Part shown: positions 8,586 to 16,909 of the stretch, one piece after another
Layout: each line of letters opens with the position of its first letter
Position numbering within the stretch: position 1 is the stretch's first letter
Assembly: GCA_047602305.1 (NCBI GenBank)
Contig: JASGHO010000001.1
Coordinates: 3,472,001-3,536,000 of the forward strand
Source of the DNA: Ancrocorticia sp047602305
GTDB taxonomy: Bacteria > Actinomycetota > Actinomycetes > Actinomycetales > Actinomycetaceae
DNA: 64,000 nucleotides
Direction of reading: 5' to 3'
Notes under the pieces: model-generated
What the model saw: only the letters and a program-made list of their open reading frames with translations
Databases searched by the model: none
What the model was told of the DNA's origin: nothing
Translations under genes and position numbers: made by a program

Positions 8586-9371
8586 CTACGTGCTCTCCTT
8601 CAGACGCGCCAAGAACTCCCTCGTTTCCGGCCGTTGCGGATGTTCGAAGATCTGCTCCGGCGTACCGATTTCCACGATCTCACCGTGATGGAGAAAAGCA
8701 ATCCGATCGGCAACCTGGCGAGCAAAGGCCATCTCGTGGGTGGCCATGACAATCGTGTATCCGGTGCTGAGTTCGCGCACGAGATCAAGCACCTCACCCA
8801 CCAACTGGGGATCGAGAGCCGAGGTGATCTCGTCGAGCAGTAGAAGCTCCGGTTCGGTGGCGAGGGCGCGAGCAATCGCCACGCGCTGCTGCTGTCCGCC
8901 AGACAAACGATCCGGATACGCCCCAGCGAAATCTGCCAACCGAATACGCTCCAAGAGTTCGTGCCCGCGCGTCTCGGCCGCCGCGCGGGGCAGTTTCTTC
9001 ACCTTGCGTAGCGCCAGCGTCACGTTGTCCAGCACGTTCATGTGCGGGAAGAGGTTGTACTGCTGGAAGACCACACCGATGCGCGCGCGGACGTCGTCAA
9101 CCTTGATACGCGGGTTGGTGATGTCCTCCCCGCCGAGGAAGATCTGGCCGTCGTCGACTCGCTCCAGCAGATTGATGGTCTTGAGCAGCGTGGATTTGCC
9201 GGAGCCGGACGCGCCGATCAGCACCACAACTTCGTGGCGTGCCACGTCGAGGTCGATGCCGCTCAGGATGTGCCGCTCGCCGAACCACTTGTGCAGGCCG
9301 GTGACGCGCAGAACAGTGTCGCTACCCTGACCGAAGCTACCGCCTGTGCCATGACCAAACATCGAACTCAT
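8586..9371 (-). CDS. Polar amino acid ABC transporter, ATP-binding protein
   Basis: A 261-aa ATPase of the GlnQ/HisP class: Walker A GASGSGKST, Q-loop VFQQYNLFPHMN, signature LSGGQQQR, Walker B LLLLDEITSALD and H-loop MATHEM. The DEITSALDP form of Walker B and the FPHMNVLDN segment are typical of amino acid importers. Its start codon overlaps the permease stop (ATGA), so it is the third gene of a substrate-binding protein-permease-ATPase operon. It powers import of an amino acid or a small polar compound; the substrate is not determinable. Confidence 0.92.
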   Translation of the reverse strand: MSSMFGHGTGGSFGQGSDTVLRVTGLHKWFGERHILSGIDLDVARHEVVVLIGASGSGKSTLLKTINLLERVDDGQIFLGGEDITNPRIKVDDVRARIGVVFQQYNLFPHMNVLDNVTLALRKVKKLPRAAAETRGHELLERIRLADFAGAYPDRLSGGQQQRVAIARALATEPELLLLDEITSALDPQLVGEVLDLVRELSTGYTIVMATHEMAFARQVADRIAFLHHGEIVEIGTPEQIFEHPQRPETREFLARLKEST

Positions 9372-10225
9372 ACCGTGCCTCCCACCTGCTCGCGCGATTG
9401 TGTACGGGCCGTATACCAGTCCGTGAAGCGGATGAGCGGCCAGGAGATGGCGATAAACAGCAGGCTCGCCACCACGTAGGGCGTGAAGTTGTAGACCTGC
9501 GCCTGCGCGATCTGGGCGGCACGAATCGCGTCCACGGCACCGAGAATCGAGATGAGCCCGACGTCCTTCTGCATCGACACCAGATCATTCATGAGCGCTG
9601 GCGTCACCTTGCGGATCGCCTGCGGCAGCACCACGATACGGAGCGTCTGGTAATAGCTGAGCCCCAGCGAACGCGAGGCCATCCGCTGGGAGGGATGCAC
9701 CGCCTCGATCCCGGCGCGCAGCACCTCCGCCACGTAGGACGAATACGTCAGAATAATGGCGATGGTGCCCCAGAATTCCGGAGGAAGCCGCCGCTCGATG
9801 AGTCCAAGGCCGGGAATGCCGTAGCCCACGAGGTAGAGCACGAGGAGCAAGGGGATGCCGCGGAAGAAGTCGGTGTAGATGGCTGCTCCGAGCCGCAACG
9901 GAGCGAAGATGGGCCCGCGCAGCGTACGAGCCACGGCCAGCAGCGAGGCCAGAATCGCCACGCCGATCACCGAGAAGAAGAGGACGCGAATATTGAGCCA
10001 CATTCCGCGCAGGATCCCGGGGAAGAATTCGACGGCGGTGGGCCAGTCGAAGAACGACTGCTTGACGGCTTCCCAACCGGGAGAATTGACCACGATGAGG
10101 GCCACGACCACCGCAAACACCACGGTGGAGATCATCGAGATGACCACCGAACGAGCGCTTTGTTTCTTGCGGTAGAGGCGGCGTTCCAGCTCGATCTCGC
10201 TGGGGCGAGGGTGCGACGTGCTCAT
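9368..10225 (-). CDS. Polar amino acid ABC transporter permease
   Basis: A 285-aa membrane protein with an N-terminal segment at about 27-46, four to five further transmembrane helices, and the EAA coupling motif (EVLRAGIEAVHPSQRMASRSLG at about 185-206, given as landmarks) followed by the SMQKDVGLIS segment usual for HisM/GlnP permeases. Only one permease gene is present, so the transporter is probably a homodimer. The segment FRGIPLLL is characteristic of this family. It lies between the binding-protein and ATPase genes. Confidence 0.92.
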   Translation of the reverse strand: MSTSHPRPSEIELERRLYRKKQSARSVVISMISTVVFAVVVALIVVNSPGWEAVKQSFFDWPTAVEFFPGILRGMWLNIRVLFFSVIGVAILASLLAVARTLRGPIFAPLRLGAAIYTDFFRGIPLLLVLYLVGYGIPGLGLIERRLPPEFWGTIAIILTYSSYVAEVLRAGIEAVHPSQRMASRSLGLSYYQTLRIVVLPQAIRKVTPALMNDLVSMQKDVGLISILGAVDAIRAAQIAQAQVYNFTPYVVASLLFIAISWPLIRFTDWYTARTQSREQVGGTV

Positions 10226-10281
10226 GGGGTGAAGATTACCTGCTCGATGGATACCGTGCGGTACGCGAATTCATCGCGGAC

Positions 10282-10392
10282 GGCGCGGGTTAGTGCGCAG
10301 GCTACTTGAGAACCGGCGCGGCTGAGTGTTGAGAACCGGCGCGGGTTAGTGCGCCGACTACTTGAGAACGAGGAATGCGCTACTTGAGAACC
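10282..10392. repeat. Imperfect 56-bp tandem repeat copied from the end of the binding-protein gene
   Basis: GGCGCGGGTTAGTGCGC occurs at 10282-10298 and 10338-10354. CTACTTGAGAACC or a close variant occurs at 10302-10314, 10358-10370 and, as the true 3' end of the binding-protein gene, at 10380-10392; a shorter version is at 10326-10337. The spacer before the permease therefore contains degenerate copies of the gene's last codons and stop. Confidence 0.6.
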
Positions 10393-11231
10393 GGGGCGCC
10401 TGCGCCCTCCGCGAGCCACTTCTCGGCGAGTTCGTCCAGGGTGCCGTCCTCACGAAGGGTATCGACGGCGCCGGTCACCGCGGCGGTGAGCGGCGAATCC
10501 TTGGGCAGCAGGAACGCGTATTCGTCCCCACCCTCGGACGTATCGAATTGTCCGACGACGACGCCCTTGTCCAGCACCGCCGCAGCCATGTAGAGGACGG
10601 TGGGCAGGTCTGTGACGACGGCGTCGATCTGGCCGGCTGTCAGCGCGGCGATCGCGTCGTCGTTGGAGTTGAACACGCCGATCTCCTGCTTGGGTGCCAC
10701 CTGGTCCTCGATGATCTTGGCAGAGTTGGATCCGGTGGCTACGCCGAACTTCACATCCTTGAGATCCGCGAGGGAGGTGGCGCCCGCAGCGGCCGTTCCC
10801 TCGACGGTCAGCACGGCCTGGCTCGTCACGTAGTACGGCGAGGAGAAGTCAACGGCTTTCTGGCGCTCCGGGGTGATGGAGAACTGCTGGATGTTGACGT
10901 CGAAGTTCTTGGGGCCCGGGGCGATGACGGTGTCGAACGGGGTGCGCACCCACACGACGTCGTCGTCCTCGAAACCGAGTTCCTCGGCGACGGCGTAGGC
11001 GACGGCGGCTTCGAATCCTTCACCGGATTCGGGCTTGTTATTCTCCACCCACGGAGAGAAAGCGGGCTCGCCGGTGGCGATCGTCAGCTTGCCGTCCGTG
11101 AGGGTCTGGAAGCCGGAGGAGTTTCCGGAACCGGCTCCGTCGTCTCCGCCGCACGCCGAGAGGACGAGCATGGTCGCGGCCGCGAGTGCAGCAAAAGAAA
11201 AACGTCGGCTGGAGCGGGGCGAACGGGACAT
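10380..11231 (-). CDS. Amino acid ABC transporter substrate-binding lipoprotein
   Basis: A 283-aa lipoprotein of the SBP_bac_3 family. A lipoprotein signal peptide has a twin-Arg-containing n-region, a hydrophobic core and lipobox LSAC with lipid-attachment Cys at about residue 27. Family landmarks include GKLTIATGEPAFSPW near the mature N-terminus and VDFSSPYYVTSQAV in the middle. The start at 11231 is chosen because GGAGG lies 5-9 nt upstream; the frame extends 21 codons further upstream without such a site. It is the first gene of the importer operon. The ligand is unknown; VDFSSPYY-type proteins include cystine, glutamine and basic amino acid binders. Confidence 0.92.
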   Translation of the reverse strand: MSRSPRSSRRFSFAALAAATMLVLSACGGDDGAGSGNSSGFQTLTDGKLTIATGEPAFSPWVENNKPESGEGFEAAVAYAVAEELGFEDDDVVWVRTPFDTVIAPGPKNFDVNIQQFSITPERQKAVDFSSPYYVTSQAVLTVEGTAAAGATSLADLKDVKFGVATGSNSAKIIEDQVAPKQEIGVFNSNDDAIAALTAGQIDAVVTDLPTVLYMAAAVLDKGVVVGQFDTSEGGDEYAFLLPKDSPLTAAVTGAVDTLREDGTLDELAEKWLAEGAGAPVLK

Positions 11232-11398
11232 GGTGCCTCCAGATGAGAGGGTGGGTGCTGGGAGTCGGGGATCGCGTTGGTGGGTCATGCCCATCGGCGC
11301 AATCTCTTGTCGAATCTAACACAGACAATCCCCTGGGTAGTGGGGTTGATGCAGGATGAGACGTGAGAGGTAGCTGCGGAGTGGGGTGTACGAGAGAC

Positions 11399-12154
11399 TT
11401 AGTGCTTCGTGCTTGGCGGGCATGTGACGTGGGGGTCGCCCCAGTACCAGAAGTCTTGAGCTTCAATGTTGTCGTCGGTGATGGTGGCACGATTCCCGTC
11501 CCATCTGACATTCCAGTCATCAGCCATATAGTCGACTCCTTGGTCGTCTCGTCCCCAATATGAGTTTGTCTTGTAGAGCTGTGCCTGGTCGGGAAGTTTA
11601 AGGAAGAATCCGCCACTGTACTCGCCCAGACCAAAGGAGTTGTATCGGACGACCACCTGGCATCCGTCAGTGCTTCGCTCGCCGACGAACTCGTAATCGT
11701 CGATAGAAAAGAGGCCGTAGACCAGGCACGTGAGGGCAACAAAAGGAACTGCCAGTCCCGTTACCGGGCGTACGGCATATCGAAGGACTTCGCTGCCTCG
11801 CCTACTTCTGTTGGGTGAAAGTAGTGACAGGACGGCTGCCATCGCCCAGGCCAACAATGCACCAACTTCGACCGCTAGAAGCACTTGTCCTGGTTGAATG
11901 ATCCTTGTGCCGAACACGAATGGCGGAGAATCTAACATCCGATTTACGTAGGACGGCTCGATTGCTAGTGACAACGATGGGATAGCCAGAATGTAGCCTG
12001 CGAGGAACCAAGCTGTAATAGCGCGCGTTGGACGTTCTCTCGCTAAACGCTGGGTTCTCTTGGGTGGACGAAATTCTGTGGGTTCTTCCCATCCTGTGCT
12101 AGGTCCTGATTGAAAAGCACCAGACTGCGCAGATCTATCGTTATTCGATAACAT
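11399..12154 (-). CDS. Hypothetical membrane protein with hairpin-embedded start codon
   Basis: A 251-aa protein of no family I recognise. The N-terminal 40 residues are polar, three hydrophobic segments lie at about 46-66, 90-113 and 130-150, and the C-terminal 100 residues are probably extracytoplasmic, Trp/Tyr/Asp-rich (FWYWGDPHVTCPP near the end), with two Cys that could form a disulfide. The neighbourhood is more AT-rich than the flanking operons, suggesting accessory DNA. The proposed ATG lies at the tip of a 15-bp inverted repeat, with no free Shine-Dalgarno, so translation may be restrained or the true start may differ. Confidence 0.6.
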   Translation of the reverse strand: MLSNNDRSAQSGAFQSGPSTGWEEPTEFRPPKRTQRLARERPTRAITAWFLAGYILAIPSLSLAIEPSYVNRMLDSPPFVFGTRIIQPGQVLLAVEVGALLAWAMAAVLSLLSPNRSRRGSEVLRYAVRPVTGLAVPFVALTCLVYGLFSIDDYEFVGERSTDGCQVVVRYNSFGLGEYSGGFFLKLPDQAQLYKTNSYWGRDDQGVDYMADDWNVRWDGNRATITDDNIEAQDFWYWGDPHVTCPPSTKH

Positions 12155-12188
12155 ATCGAATAACGATATCCTATCGAAAAGCGATAGG
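12136..12188. promoter_or_regulatory. Two adjacent perfect inverted repeats at the start of the membrane-protein gene
   Basis: A 15-bp arm (12136-12150) and its exact complement (12154-12168) are separated by 3 nt; the arm core is TATCGTTATTCGATA. Next to it, CCTATCG (12170-12176) and CGATAGG (12182-12188) are separated by 5 nt. Both share the TATCG core. The start codon of the gene at 11399-12154 falls at the apex of the longer one. This may be an operator pair or an mRNA structure. Confidence 0.6.
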
Positions 12189-12247
12189 GTAGGTGGTGGG
12201 TAAGGTGGCGTGCTGGGATTGGTACAGCAGTGTGGACTATGTGCTGA

Positions 12248-12778
12248 TTAGTCGGCTGTTAGTTCCTTCGCAAAGATGATGTTCATAGGGGCGAAACCAA
12301 GTTGCTCGAAAAAGTGATGGGCGGACGTATTGAACGCCCAGGAATCGAGCTGGAGGTTATGGGCTCCAGTCTTTACGGCGTGCATTTCTGCTGCTTTCAT
12401 GAGCGTGCTTCCAATGCCTAGCCTGTGTGCCGATCTGGCAACAACGAGTTGATCAACGTAGAAGAACTGGGTTGAATGTCGGAAAGGGTTCTCTGACCTG
12501 TTGACGGTTTTTCCGAGCAGGTAGCCGATGGAGTGGTTTTCCTGCTCGGCTACGAGGAATAAAACTGATGTCTCTCCTTGGTCCTTGTTGAGGTCTTTGT
12601 GGAGCGAGAGCTTCAGTTCTTTCTCAAGGTATTTCCGAAGGGCTTCTGGATTAGGTTCCCTAAAAAGATCAGGGCGAGCATTTGAATGAAGTTGCTGGAC
12701 CTCGATGCTCAGTGCGGTGAGCTGGTCCAGATCGGACATTAGAGCATGTCGAACTGACAACTTCTTGTGACTTTCCAT
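12248..12778 (-). CDS. GNAT-family N-acetyltransferase
   Basis: A 176-aa acetyltransferase. The GNAT core begins VRHALMSDLDQLTALS, with the acetyl-CoA pyrophosphate-binding loop QLVVARSAHRLGIGSTLM near residue 115 and the C-terminal HHFFEQLGFAPMN typical of the fold. The start at 12778 places the domain right at the N-terminus; the frame extends 36 codons upstream with composition unlike the domain. The acceptor substrate is unknown. It lies among accessory genes and has no obvious operon partner. Confidence 0.85.
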   Translation of the reverse strand: MESHKKLSVRHALMSDLDQLTALSIEVQQLHSNARPDLFREPNPEALRKYLEKELKLSLHKDLNKDQGETSVLFLVAEQENHSIGYLLGKTVNRSENPFRHSTQFFYVDQLVVARSAHRLGIGSTLMKAAEMHAVKTGAHNLQLDSWAFNTSAHHFFEQLGFAPMNIIFAKELTAD

Positions 12779-12923
12779 GTGCTGATTCTCGTTTCGTAGA
12801 TTAGTGTCCCTTCGTGGCTCGGCTTTGAGACGCGAAGTAGTCGCGACAGCCATCAATGTGGAGAACGAAACATTAGTAGTCGACATGATTGCTCAGGCGC
12901 GAACACAACTTCGTGTTGAGAGC

Positions 12924-13343
12924 CTACGCCTCGAATGGATTGATGATGGAAAGTCCTGCGTACTTGAAGGGGGCCACGTCCCTCGTGGCGATAGTGAAAC
13001 CGTGTGCGTCCGCGATTGAGGCGATGAGGGCGTCGACGTCGCCGATGGATTTCCCCGCTGCCCTCATGGAAGCCCGGATCCTTGCGAATGATTTGCTAGC
13101 GGGTTCGTCAAAGCCCAGAATGCGGCCAGAGAAGGCGCTGAGGATCTCGGTTTCAAAAAGCTCTGATAGTCTCTCGCGACGCTTTCCGCTGGGAAGACAG
13201 GCGATACCCGCACGAATTTCGCCCACTGTAATAGTGGTGAGGAAGAGTGTTTGGGGATGCTGCTGGTCGAGCCAGGTGACAACTGTCTGGTTTGGTTCAG
13301 GCCGCATCGTCTCGGAAATGATATTTGTATCGAGAACAATCAT
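12924..13343 (-). CDS. PIN-domain ribonuclease toxin, VapC/FitB type
   Basis: A 139-aa PIN-domain protein with the acidic residues expected for a Mg-dependent RNase: Asp5 (IVLDTN), Glu about 42 (TVGEIRAG), Asp about 101 (IGDVDALIA) and Asp about 119 (ATRDVAPF). The length is normal for VapC/FitB. Its ATG overlaps the antitoxin stop codon by 4 nt. It is expected to cleave RNA, often tRNA in this family, when released from the antitoxin. It looks intact. Confidence 0.92.
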   Translation of the reverse strand: MIVLDTNIISETMRPEPNQTVVTWLDQQHPQTLFLTTITVGEIRAGIACLPSGKRRERLSELFETEILSAFSGRILGFDEPASKSFARIRASMRAAGKSIGDVDALIASIADAHGFTIATRDVAPFKYAGLSIINPFEA

Positions 13344-13576
13344 GAGAAATCCGGGAGGTTTCTGCTTGTGTGATGCCGCTCGATCTCGAGTTCGATACCG
13401 GCATCTCGACCGACTCTGGCGAGGAGGGAACCGATGCCTTCGGGAGCGTTGTGAGCGACAGCCTCATCGAGAATGGCACGGACTTCCGCTTCTGTGGATC
13501 GGCCATGTTCGAGAGCACGTGCCTTGAGGGCTCGGTGCGTTTCTGGAGAAAGGTTGCGGACAGTAATTGCGCTCAT
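13340..13576 (-). CDS. Antitoxin, FitA/VapB type ribbon-helix-helix
   Basis: A 78-aa antitoxin. The ribbon-helix-helix N-terminus (SAITVRNLSPETHRALKARA) matches the FitA/VapB class; residues 45-78 would wrap the toxin. GGAGGTGG stands just upstream of the ATG. It overlaps the PIN toxin gene and should autorepress at the inverted repeat upstream (13588-13614). Confidence 0.92.
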   Translation of the reverse strand: MSAITVRNLSPETHRALKARALEHGRSTEAEVRAILDEAVAHNAPEGIGSLLARVGRDAGIELEIERHHTSRNLPDFS

Positions 13577-13587
13577 TTTCCACCTCC

Positions 13588-13614
13588 TGATATCGATTTA
13601 GATAAATGATATCA
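13588..13614. promoter_or_regulatory. Inverted-repeat operator of the toxin-antitoxin pair
   Basis: TGATATC (13588-13594) and GATATCA (13608-13614) form a perfect 7-bp inverted repeat with 13 nt between them, directly upstream of the antitoxin ribosome-binding site. Position and symmetry fit FitA/VapB autoregulation; binding is inferred. Confidence 0.6.
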
Positions 13615-13687
13615 ATTGGGGGTGAAGGAATGATAGGGCTGGGAATTGGCCCATCCTGTCTAGTTCATGAAGACTGGTTAGTTCACG

Positions 13688-13728
13688 AAAAAGCCGGGGC
13701 CAGCTCGCCTTTGCGAACCGGCCCCGGC
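13688..13728 (-). terminator. Intrinsic terminator after ackA
   Basis: GCCGGGGCC (13693-13701) pairs with GGCCCCGGC (13720-13728). Reading on the minus strand, the stem is followed at once by TTTTT, the classic Rho-independent form, about 85 nt past the ackA stop. Confidence 0.85.
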
Positions 13729-13811
13729 CGAAACCTCAACGGTTTCTCATAGCATGTCGGCACACCGTGGTGGAGTATGAAGCAACCGCCTCACGAGGTA
13801 CCAAAAATCCG

Positions 13812-14984
13812 TCACACCACGGTCATGGCCTGGCGAGCGATGGCCAGTTCCTCGTTGGTGGGAACGACGAGCACCTTGACGGTGGAATCCTCGGCGGAGA
13901 TGATGCGGGTTTCCTTCGAACGCACTGAGTTCTTCTCCTCGTCCAGCTTCACTCCGAAGCACGAGAGACGATCGACGACGGCGGCGCGCAGCCGACCATC
14001 GTTCTCGCCCGCGCCAGCGGTGAAGGTCAGCGCGTCCAGGCCATTCATGACGGCGGCGTAGGCGCCGACGTACTTGAGGAGGCGGTGCACGTACACGTCC
14101 ATGGCTTCTTTGGCGTTCTGGTCGCCTTCGTCGGCGAGCTTCCACACCTCGCGCATGTCATTGACACCGGTGAGGCCCTTCATGCCGGACTGGCGGTTGA
14201 AGAGGCTGTCGATCTCATCGATGCTCATGCCTGCCACGCGGGCGAGGTGGAATACCACGGCCGGGTCGATGTCGCCGGTGCGGCTACCCATGACGAGGCC
14301 CTCCAGCGGGGTCAGGCCCATGGTGGTCTCGACTGCCTTGCCGTCCACAACCGCGGAGGCGGAGGCGCCGTTGCCCAGGTGCAGCACAACCTGCTTGAGT
14401 CCCTCGCCGAGCAGCTTGGTCACCTGGCCGGAGACGTACTGGTGGGAGGTGCCGTGGGCGCCGTAGCGGCGGATCTCGTACTTCTCGGCGACTTCGCGGT
14501 CGAGCGCGTAGGTGGCGGCTTCGGCCGGGAGCCCCTGGAAGAAGGCGGTGTCGAACACGGCCACGTGGGGAACCTGCGGGAGCAGCTTGCGTGCCACGAC
14601 GATGCCAGCCAGGTTCGGCGGGTTGTGCAGCGGGGCGAGGGGGCAGAGACGCTCGATGAGCTTCTCCACGTCGTCGTCGACCACGACGGGGCCGTTGACG
14701 TACTTACCGCCCTGCACGATGCGGTGACCCACCGCAGAAATGGAGCCATCGGTGAGCGAGGGGCCGACCTTCTCGCACAGCGCGAGCACGGTGGACAGGC
14801 CAGCGCCATGATCGGGGACGGGGTCGCTCAGCTCGGTGACGGTGCCGTTGTAGGAGTGCTCGATATGGCCCTCTTCTTCGCCAATGCGCTCGACGAGACC
14901 GTGAGCGATCGCGTCGCCCGTCTCGGTGTCAACCAGCTGGTACTTAATGGAGGAGGAACCGGAATTGATAACAAGTACTGACAA
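13812..14984 (-). CDS. ackA: Acetate kinase
   Basis: A 390-aa acetate kinase that converts acetyl phosphate plus ADP to acetate plus ATP. Landmarks are the N-terminal VLVINSGSSSIKYQL, HRIVQGGKY, the catalytic region VFDTAFFQ, RRYGAHGTSHQYV, LHLGNGASASAV and TFTAGAGEND, all in the expected order. The length is normal. It starts with TTG, preceded by an AGAGAGAAG-type site. It is the second gene of the pta-ackA operon, 108 nt after pta, and an 11-bp hairpin lies between the genes. It makes ATP from the acetyl-CoA produced by pyruvate formate-lyase encoded nearby. Confidence 0.96.
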   Translation of the reverse strand: MSVLVINSGSSSIKYQLVDTETGDAIAHGLVERIGEEEGHIEHSYNGTVTELSDPVPDHGAGLSTVLALCEKVGPSLTDGSISAVGHRIVQGGKYVNGPVVVDDDVEKLIERLCPLAPLHNPPNLAGIVVARKLLPQVPHVAVFDTAFFQGLPAEAATYALDREVAEKYEIRRYGAHGTSHQYVSGQVTKLLGEGLKQVVLHLGNGASASAVVDGKAVETTMGLTPLEGLVMGSRTGDIDPAVVFHLARVAGMSIDEIDSLFNRQSGMKGLTGVNDMREVWKLADEGDQNAKEAMDVYVHRLLKYVGAYAAVMNGLDALTFTAGAGENDGRLRAAVVDRLSCFGVKLDEEKNSVRSKETRIISAEDSTVKVLVVPTNEELAIARQAMTVV

Positions 14985-15050
14985 GACTTCTTCTCTCTTG
15001 TTTGGCGGGTACGGATTTTGGCGTGTACGGATGACGATGGGGAACGCACC

Positions 15051-15080
15051 GCCGGGACCGACATGGTCATCGGTCCCGGC
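15051..15080 (-). repeat. Intercistronic stem-loop between pta and ackA
   Basis: GCCGGGACCGA (15051-15061) and TCGGTCCCGGC (15070-15080) form a perfect 11-bp stem with an 8-nt loop. No T-run follows, so it is more likely an mRNA-processing, stabilising or attenuating element than a full terminator. Confidence 0.6.
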
Positions 15081-15092
15081 AGCTTGCGAGGA

Positions 15093-16730
15093 TCAGGCCT
15101 GGGCCTGCGCTTGAATGGCGGTGATAGCGACGGTGTTGACGATGTCCTGCACCAGTGCGCCACGGGAGAGATCGTTGACGGGCTTGTTCAGGCCCTGGAG
15201 AACCGGGCCCACGGCCACGGCGCCCGAGGAGCGCTGCACGGCCTTGTAGCCGATGTTGCCCGCGTTGAGGTTGGGGAAGATGAACACGGTGGCCTTGCCG
15301 GCAACCGGGGAATCGGGCAGCTTGGTCTTGGCAACGTCCGGGTCCACGGCGGCGTCGTACTGCAGCGGCCCCTCGATCATGAGATCGGGGTTCGCCTCGC
15401 GGGCGATAGCCGTGGCTTCGACGACGGCGTCGACATCCGGGCCCTTACCGGAGGTTCCGGTGGAGTAGGAGAGCATCGCGACGCGGGGCTCCACTCCGAA
15501 CTGGACGGCGGTCTCGGCCGAGGAGAGCGCGATGCCCGCGAGCTGCTCGGGGGTGGGGTTGGTGGTGACGGCGCAATCGCCGTACACGTAGACGCGGTCC
15601 TCCATGAGCATGAGGAAGCAGGAGGAGACGAGCTTGGCGCCCGGCTTCGTCTTGATGATCTGGAAGGAGGGAACGATGGTGTGGGCGGTGGTGTGGGTGG
15701 CGCCGGAGACCATGCCGTCGGCGTCGCCCATGTGCACCATCATGGTGCCGAAGTAGGAGACGTCCTTGACGATTTCGCGGGCCTGCTCGACAGTCACGCC
15801 CTTCTTCTCGCGCAGGCGAGCGAATTCGGTGGCGTACTTGGCGAGGTGCTCTTCATCGTTGATGGAGACGATCCTGGCGGCATCAATGTTCAGGCCCAGC
15901 TCGGCGGCGTCGGCGCGAACCTTGTCCTCTTCACCCAGCAGGATGACCTCGGCAACGCCACGTGCCAGCAGCTCGTCGGTGGCCTTGAGAATGCGCGGAT
16001 CCTCGGACTCCGGCAGCACGATGCGCTGCGGGTTGGAACGCGCGCGAGAGACGAGCGAGGCCTGGAAGTTCAGCGGGGTGATGACGTCCGAGCCGTGCTC
16101 CATCGCGGCGCGCAGCACCTCGGCGTCGCGCTCATCGATGACGGCATCGGTGTTGGCGTAGTGAACGAGAACCGGAGCGTGGGCTTCGAGAGCTGCCGCT
16201 GCCGTCTCGGCACCTTCCTCGGCCGAGCCGATGATGATGGCGGAGAGCGGGGCGTGCTCGGAGGTGATGACGTCAGCGGACAGCGAGCCCAGGGTAATAA
16301 TCTGGGCGGCGCTGCGGCCAGAACCGGGGACCACGAGGATCACGGATGTCTTGAGGTTGGCGATGGCGCGACCATTACGAGCCACCTGACCGGGGTTGAT
16401 CGGATCGCCATCCATCACACCGAGAATAAGGACGGCGTCGAAATCGTCGGCGTAATCGGTGTAGCGCTTGACCAGCTCGGTCATGGCTGCATCTTCGTTC
16501 TTGACGTAGGCCTCGCGAGTGGTTCCCCAGGCGCGGTCTGCTTCATCGCGGCGCCCGAGGACGTCTAGCAAGCTGAGGAAGCCTCGGTCCTGTTCGATGG
16601 GACCGTTGGCCCAGCCACGAAAGACGCCCACCCTCTCGTACTGCGTTGTGAGGAATTTAAGGTAAGCCTTGGCTACTGGATAAGTGCCGCAATTATCTTT
16701 CACTGCCGTGAAGTAGACGCTGTATGCCAC
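15093..16730 (-). CDS. pta: Phosphate acetyltransferase, two-domain form
   Basis: A 545-aa enzyme converting acetyl-CoA and phosphate to acetyl phosphate. The C-terminal catalytic PTA_PTB domain starts at about residue 215 (RIVLPESEDPRIL) and contains MVSGATHTTAHT, YSTGTSGKGPDVD and the terminal FPNLNAGNIGYK. Residues 1-210 resemble the regulatory N-terminal domain of long Pta proteins but without an intact P-loop (start AYSVYFTAVKDNCGTYPV) and apparently without the middle DRTGG domain, so the protein is shorter than the roughly 700-aa long forms. GTG start with AAAGGA upstream. It is first in the operon with ackA. Confidence 0.95.
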   Translation of the reverse strand: MAYSVYFTAVKDNCGTYPVAKAYLKFLTTQYERVGVFRGWANGPIEQDRGFLSLLDVLGRRDEADRAWGTTREAYVKNEDAAMTELVKRYTDYADDFDAVLILGVMDGDPINPGQVARNGRAIANLKTSVILVVPGSGRSAAQIITLGSLSADVITSEHAPLSAIIIGSAEEGAETAAAALEAHAPVLVHYANTDAVIDERDAEVLRAAMEHGSDVITPLNFQASLVSRARSNPQRIVLPESEDPRILKATDELLARGVAEVILLGEEDKVRADAAELGLNIDAARIVSINDEEHLAKYATEFARLREKKGVTVEQAREIVKDVSYFGTMMVHMGDADGMVSGATHTTAHTIVPSFQIIKTKPGAKLVSSCFLMLMEDRVYVYGDCAVTTNPTPEQLAGIALSSAETAVQFGVEPRVAMLSYSTGTSGKGPDVDAVVEATAIAREANPDLMIEGPLQYDAAVDPDVAKTKLPDSPVAGKATVFIFPNLNAGNIGYKAVQRSSGAVAVGPVLQGLNKPVNDLSRGALVQDIVNTVAITAIQAQAQA

Positions 16731-16909
16731 GATGCAATCCTTTCGGTCCAGGTGTCCGAACCTGTCAGCTGGCGGGTATTTCTCGCTCCTCCGATGGTCT
16801 CACAATATCTAGGGCTTAGGTCCATAGTTTCCGCAGATTGGTAAAAGGTCGTGAGCAAGCGCACGTGTTGAATTGGTCGCGCGTTTCGTCCGGGTTACCG
16901 CGAGGTGAC

